Shown: positions 46,081-50,019 of the stretch, in pieces | Layout of the letters: every line of letters begins with the position of its first letter | How positions within the stretch are numbered: the stretch's first letter is position 1 | NCBI GenBank assembly: GCA_019116445.1 | Contig: DXBP01000045.1 | Location: 1-50,019, forward strand | DNA: 50,019 nt | Reading direction: 5' to 3' | From: Candidatus Gemmiger excrementigallinarum | Lineage (GTDB): Bacteria; Bacillota; Clostridia; Oscillospirales; Ruminococcaceae | The notes under the pieces: model-generated | What the model was told of the DNA's origin: nothing | Databases searched by the model: none | The model's input: the letters and a program-made list of their open reading frames with translations, nothing else | Translations under genes and position numbers: made by a program

Positions 46081-46189
46081 GGAAACATCTTTTCGCCATA
46101 AAATAGGCCAAGCCTTTTTTGTGGCACAACGGGAGTTTTCTTAACTTTCGAGTACCGATGATATCATTTATGTGAAGGAGGGAAGAAAG

Positions 46190-46660
46190 ATGCCCAGAAG
46201 AGGTAATGTCGCGAAACGCGAAGTTCTGGCCGATCCTATTTACAATTCCAAAGTTGTCACCCGTCTGGTCAACTACATCATGCTGGATGGCAAAAAGGGT
46301 GTTGCGCAGGAGATCGTTTACGATGCTTTCGACATCGTGAAGGAAAAGACCGGCAACGATCCGCTGGAGATGTTCGAGAAGGCGATGGAAAACATCATGC
46401 CCAACCTCGAGTGCAAGACCCGTCGTGTGGGCGGCGCCAACTACCAGGTTCCCCTGGAGGTCAGCCCTGCCCGTCGTGAGACCCTCGGCCTGCGCTGGCT
46501 GACCCAGTACAGCCGCAGCCGTGGTGAGAAGACCATGTCTGCCCGCCTGGCGGCTGAGATCATCGACGCCACCAATGGTGTCGGCGGCTCTGTCAAGAAG
46601 CGCGAGGACACCCACAAGATGGCCGAGGCCAACAAGGCTTTTGCCCACTATCGTTATTGA
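46190..46660 (+). CDS. rpsG: 30S ribosomal protein S7
   Basis: A 156-residue protein from ATG 46190 ([20 protein letters not shown]), chosen because AAGGAGGG lies just upstream and the family begins here. An upstream in-frame start at 46172 would read through that site. S7 nucleates assembly of the 30S head and contacts the exit site tRNA. The [20 protein letters not shown] region is standard. The gap from rpsL is 109 bases. Confidence 0.97.
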   Translation: MPRRGNVAKREVLADPIYNSKVVTRLVNYIMLDGKKGVAQEIVYDAFDIVKEKTGNDPLEMFEKAMENIMPNLECKTRRVGGANYQVPLEVSPARRETLGLRWLTQYSRSRGEKTMSARLAAEIIDATNGVGGSVKKREDTHKMAEANKAFAHYRY

Positions 46661-46685
46661 TTTGCTGTCTTAGGAGGTTAAAGCC

Positions 46686-48812
46686 ATGGCGACGCCGAGA
46701 GATGTATCTCTGCAAATGACCAGAAACATCGGTATCATGGCCCACATCGACGCAGGTAAGACCACCACCACCGAGCGTATCCTGTACTACACCGGTATCA
46801 ACCATAAGATCGGTGAGGTGCATGACGGTGCTGCGACGATGGACTGGATGGAACAGGAGCAGGAGCGTGGTATCACCATCACTTCTGCTGCTACCACCTG
46901 CTATTGGAGCCATACCGAGACCCAGCACGATCCGGCTCTCTTCAAGAAGAACCGCCATCGTATCAATATTATCGACACCCCGGGCCACGTGGACTTCACC
47001 GTTGAAGTCCAGCGCTCCCTGCGCGTTCTGGACGGTTCTGTGACCGTTCTGGCTGCCAAGGGCGGCGTTGAGCCTCAGTCTGAGACCGTTTGGCGTCAGG
47101 CTGACGAATACAAGGTTCCCCGCATGGTTTACGTCAACAAGATGGATACCATGGGTGCCGATTTCTTCCGCTGCGTGCAGATGCTGCATGACCGTCTGCA
47201 TGCCAACGGTGTGCCCATCCAGCTGCCCGTCGGCCAGGAGGATACCTTCAAAGGTATCGTTGACCTGATCGACATGAAGGCTGACATCTACTACGATGAT
47301 ATGGGCAATGACGTCCGCGTCGAGGAAATCCCCGAGGATATGAAGGCGCAGGCGCAGGAATACCACGACAAGCTGATCGAGGCTGTGGCCGAGACCGACG
47401 AAGACCTGATGATGAAGTACCTGGAAGGCGAAGAGCTGACCAAGGAAGAAATCAAGGTTGCGCTGCGTAAGGCTACCATCTCTAACGAGATTGTGCCCGT
47501 TGTCTGTGGCTCTTCCTACAAGAACCGCGGCGTTCAGAAGCTGCTGGACGCGATCGTCGATTATATGCCGGCTCCCACCGACGTTGAGGCCATCAAGGGC
47601 ACCAACCCCGAGACCGGTGAGGAAGAAGCCCGCGTTTCTTCCGACGACGCTCCCTTTGCCGCGCTGGCGTTCAAGATCATGACCGACCCCTACGTTGGTA
47701 AGCTGTGCTTCTTCCGTGTTTACTCCGGTAAGCTGGATGCCGGCACCAACGTTTACAACTCGGTCAAAGATCAGAACGAGCGTATCGGCCGTATCCTGCA
47801 GATGCACGCCAACAACCGTAAAGATATCGATACCGTTTACGCGGGCGATATTGCGGCTGCTGTCGGCCTGAAGAACACCACCACCGGCGACACCCTGTGC
47901 GACGAGAAGGCTCCCATCGTTCTGGAGAGCATGAACTTCCCCGAGCCCGTTATCCGTGTTGCCATCGAGCCCAAGACCAAGGCCGGCTCTGAGAAGATGG
48001 GCATTGCTCTGGCAAAGCTCGCTGAAGAAGACCCGACCTTCAAGACCTGGACTGACGAAGAGACCGGCCAGACCATTATCGCCGGTATGGGCGAGCTCCA
48101 TCTGGAGATCATCGTCGACCGTCTGCTGCGTGAGTTCAAGGTTGAAGCGAACGTCGGCGCTCCGCAGGTTGCTTACCGCGAAACCATTCGCAAGTCTGCC
48201 AACCAGGAAACCAAGTACGCTCGTCAGTCTGGTGGTAAGGGCCAGTATGGTCACGTCAAGATCAAGCTGGAGCCCAACCCGGGCAAGGGTTACGAGTTCG
48301 TCAACGGTGTTGTTGGCGGCGCGATCCCGAAGGAATATATCCCCGCTGTCGACAATGGTATCCAGGGCGCCATGAAGGCTGGTATTCTGGCTGGCTATCC
48401 CGTTGTGGATGTCAAGGTCACTCTGTGGGATGGTTCTTATCATGAGGTCGACTCCTCTGAAATGGCGTTCTCCATCGCCGGTTCTATGGCTTTCAAGGAG
48501 GCCATGAAGAAGTGCGATCCCGTCATCATGGAGCCCATCATGAAGGTTGACGTTATCGTTCCTGATGAGTATATGGGCAACGTCATCGGCGACCTCAACA
48601 GCCGCCGTGGCCAGATCCAGAATCAGGAATCTCAGGACGGTACCGCTCGCGTTACCGCGATGGTTCCTCTGTCCGAGATGTTCGGTTACGCCACCGACCT
48701 GCGTTCCAAGACGCAGGGCCGCGGCCAGTATTCCATGGAGCCGGCTGATTACCAGCAGGTCCCCAAGAACATTGCCGACAAGATCATGAATGACCGTGCA
48801 AACAAGGCTTAA
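46686..48812 (+). CDS. fusA: Elongation factor G
   Basis: A 708-residue GTPase from ATG 46686 with AGGAGG upstream. The G motifs are [19 protein letters not shown] (G1), [16 protein letters not shown] (G3) and NKMD (G4). Domains II-V follow, with the domain IV segment [20 protein letters not shown] and the C-terminal [19 protein letters not shown] moves tRNA and mRNA after peptide bond formation. A 25-base gap from rpsG indicates cotranscription. Confidence 0.98.
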   Translation: MATPRDVSLQMTRNIGIMAHIDAGKTTTTERILYYTGINHKIGEVHDGAATMDWMEQEQERGITITSAATTCYWSHTETQHDPALFKKNRHRINIIDTPGHVDFTVEVQRSLRVLDGSVTVLAAKGGVEPQSETVWRQADEYKVPRMVYVNKMDTMGADFFRCVQMLHDRLHANGVPIQLPVGQEDTFKGIVDLIDMKADIYYDDMGNDVRVEEIPEDMKAQAQEYHDKLIEAVAETDEDLMMKYLEGEELTKEEIKVALRKATISNEIVPVVCGSSYKNRGVQKLLDAIVDYMPAPTDVEAIKGTNPETGEEEARVSSDDAPFAALAFKIMTDPYVGKLCFFRVYSGKLDAGTNVYNSVKDQNERIGRILQMHANNRKDIDTVYAGDIAAAVGLKNTTTGDTLCDEKAPIVLESMNFPEPVIRVAIEPKTKAGSEKMGIALAKLAEEDPTFKTWTDEETGQTIIAGMGELHLEIIVDRLLREFKVEANVGAPQVAYRETIRKSANQETKYARQSGGKGQYGHVKIKLEPNPGKGYEFVNGVVGGAIPKEYIPAVDNGIQGAMKAGILAGYPVVDVKVTLWDGSYHEVDSSEMAFSIAGSMAFKEAMKKCDPVIMEPIMKVDVIVPDEYMGNVIGDLNSRRGQIQNQESQDGTARVTAMVPLSEMFGYATDLRSKTQGRGQYSMEPADYQQVPKNIADKIMNDRANKA

Positions 48813-48826
48813 TTCATAAGTTTTAC

Positions 48827-48855
48827 TTGATTTTTTGTACGGAATTTAGTATGAT
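48827..48855 (+). promoter_or_regulatory. Promoter of tuf
   Basis: TTGATT (48827-48832), 17-base spacer, TATGAT (48850-48855). It lets tuf be made apart from the rest of the str group. No terminator is seen between fusA and tuf. Confidence 0.7.
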
Positions 48856-48907
48856 AGCCTTATCCAAGGCAAACTAAAATTGTTTTAATTAAAGGAGGAT
48901 ACTTCCA

Positions 48908-50019
48908 ATGGCTGAAAAGGAAAAATTTGACCGCTCTTTGGAGCACGTCAACATTGGCACCATTGGTCACGTTGACCACGGCAAGACCACTCTGACCGCC
49001 GCGATCACCAAGACTCTGGCTCTGAAGGGCGACGCCGACTTCATGGATTACTCCAGCATCGACAAGGCCCCCGAAGAGAAGGCTCGTGGTATCACGATCA
49101 ACACCGCTCACGTTGAGTACCACACCGAGAAGCGTCACTATGCCCACGTTGACTGCCCGGGCCATGCTGACTATATCAAGAACATGATCACCGGTGCTGC
49201 TCAGATGGACGGCGCTATCCTGGTCGTTGCTGCTACCGATGGTCCCATGCCTCAGACCCGTGAGCACATCCTGCTCGCCCGTCAGGTCGGCGTGCCCAAG
49301 ATCGTTGTCTTCATGAACAAGTGCGACATGGTCGACGACGACGAGCTGCTGGATCTGGTCGAAATGGAAATCCGTGAGCTGCTCTCCAGCCAGGGCTTCG
49401 ATGGCGACAACGCTCCCATCATCCGTGGCTCTGCTCTGAAGGCTCTGGAGTCCACCTCCACCGATCCCAACGCGCCCGAGTACAAGTGCATTTGGGAGCT
49501 GATGGACGCTGTTGACAGCTACATCCCGACTCCTGACCGTGCTGCTGACAAGCCCTTCCTGATGCCCATCGAGGACGTTATGACCATCTCTGGCCGTGGC
49601 ACCGTTGCTACCGGTCGTGTTGAGCGTGGTACCGCCCACGTTGGTGATCAGATGGAAATCGTCGGCATCAAGGAAGAGAAGCTGACCACCACCATCACCG
49701 GCCTCGAAATGTTCCGCAAGAGCCTGGAGTACGCTCAGGCTGGCGACAACATCGGCGCTCTGCTGCGTGGTATCGACCGTGACCAGATCGAGCGTGGCCA
49801 GGTTCTGGCTGTTCCCGGTTCTGTTCATCCCCACACCACCTTCGACGGTCACGTTTACGTCCTGAAGAAGGAAGAGGGCGGCCGTCATACCCCGTTCTTC
49901 AACAACTATCGTCCTCAGTTCTACTTCCGCACCACCGACGTTACCGGCATCATCACCCTGCCCGAGGGCACCGAGATGTGCATGCCCGGCGACAACGTCG
50001 ATATGCATGTTGAGCTGAT
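48908..50019 (+). CDS. tuf: Elongation factor Tu (partial, C-terminus off window)
   Basis: The frame starts at ATG 48908 ([20 protein letters not shown]), with AAAGGAGG upstream. It stays open for 370 codons to the window edge, about 27 short of the usual full length. G motifs are [22 protein letters not shown] and NKCDMVDDD. Domain II begins near [20 protein letters not shown] and domain III near [22 protein letters not shown]-Tu carries aminoacyl-tRNA to the ribosome. It has its own promoter and completes the rpsL-rpsG-fusA-tuf group. Confidence 0.97.
   Translation, partial: MAEKEKFDRSLEHVNIGTIGHVDHGKTTLTAAITKTLALKGDADFMDYSSIDKAPEEKARGITINTAHVEYHTEKRHYAHVDCPGHADYIKNMITGAAQMDGAILVVAATDGPMPQTREHILLARQVGVPKIVVFMNKCDMVDDDELLDLVEMEIRELLSSQGFDGDNAPIIRGSALKALESTSTDPNAPEYKCIWELMDAVDSYIPTPDRAADKPFLMPIEDVMTISGRGTVATGRVERGTAHVGDQMEIVGIKEEKLTTTITGLEMFRKSLEYAQAGDNIGALLRGIDRDQIERGQVLAVPGSVHPHTTFDGHVYVLKKEEGGRHTPFFNNYRPQFYFRTTDVTGIITLPEGTEMCMPGDNVDMHVEL

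Overview
The window reads as a Gram-positive gut Clostridia chromosome, most likely Oscillospiraceae (Ruminococcaceae) close to Faecalibacterium, Gemmiger or Subdoligranulum. This rests on the S12 protein with its extra N-terminal loop, strong AGGAGG ribosome sites, TTGACA/TATAAT promoters with 17-bp spacers, and CGY-rich codon use in ribosomal genes. The genus is an inference; no rRNA is present.

Positions 1-28834 are most of a siphovirus-type temperate prophage. Its left end, with the tail tip, host lysis genes and intact tRNA, lies outside the window. The structural and replication genes run leftward on the minus strand. From right to left they are: a Cro-like gene, small early genes, a lipoprotein, a rolling-circle (HUH) Rep gene with a structured non-coding region beside it, an ASCH fusion, a PD-(D/E)XK nuclease, PcfK and PcfJ homologues, a coiled-coil DUF3102-like protein, several tiny genes and a sigma-region-4-like late regulator. 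After a terminator come an orphan adenine methyltransferase, TerS, TerL, portal, a MuF-type minor capsid protein with a C-terminal toxin-like domain and a small likely immunity gene, scaffold, major capsid, head-tail joining genes, major tail, tail chaperones, tape measure and tail-tip genes. The rightward lysogeny module (24650-28740) holds a CI-like repressor, an ImmA/IrrE protease, a membrane-anchored Mrr-type nuclease, a DUF4177 protein, a collagen-like lipoprotein and a tyrosine integrase. It ends at 28834 in the displaced 3' part of a tRNA-Gly(CCC) gene, the attachment site.

The host part (28835-50019) is core machinery on the plus strand: rpmE, a YigZ-family gene, dgt, dnaG-rpoD, rpoB-rpoC, an ArsC/Spx-like gene, pepF, and the str group rpsL-rpsG-fusA-tuf (tuf cut by the window end). 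One minus-strand gene for a secreted alanine-rich repeat protein sits between pepF and rpsL. Convincing promoters precede rpmE, rpoB, rpsL and tuf, and strong terminators follow rpmE, rpoD, rpoC and pepF.

The points most worth attention are: (1) the MuF capsid protein with a DUF6883-like C-terminus followed directly by a DUF4926-like gene, which looks like a phage-borne toxin-immunity pair; (2) an HUH Rep with two nested stem-loops and, opposite the rep leader, a promoter and terminator that would make a roughly 65-nt antisense RNA, resembling copy-number control of rolling-circle plasmids; (3) an S12 protein with arginine (a lone AGG codon) at the streptomycin-resistance position K87 (E. coli numbering); (4) a membrane-anchored Mrr-like nuclease and two lipoproteins that may act in superinfection exclusion; and (5) a secreted protein with an exact 76-residue repeat.
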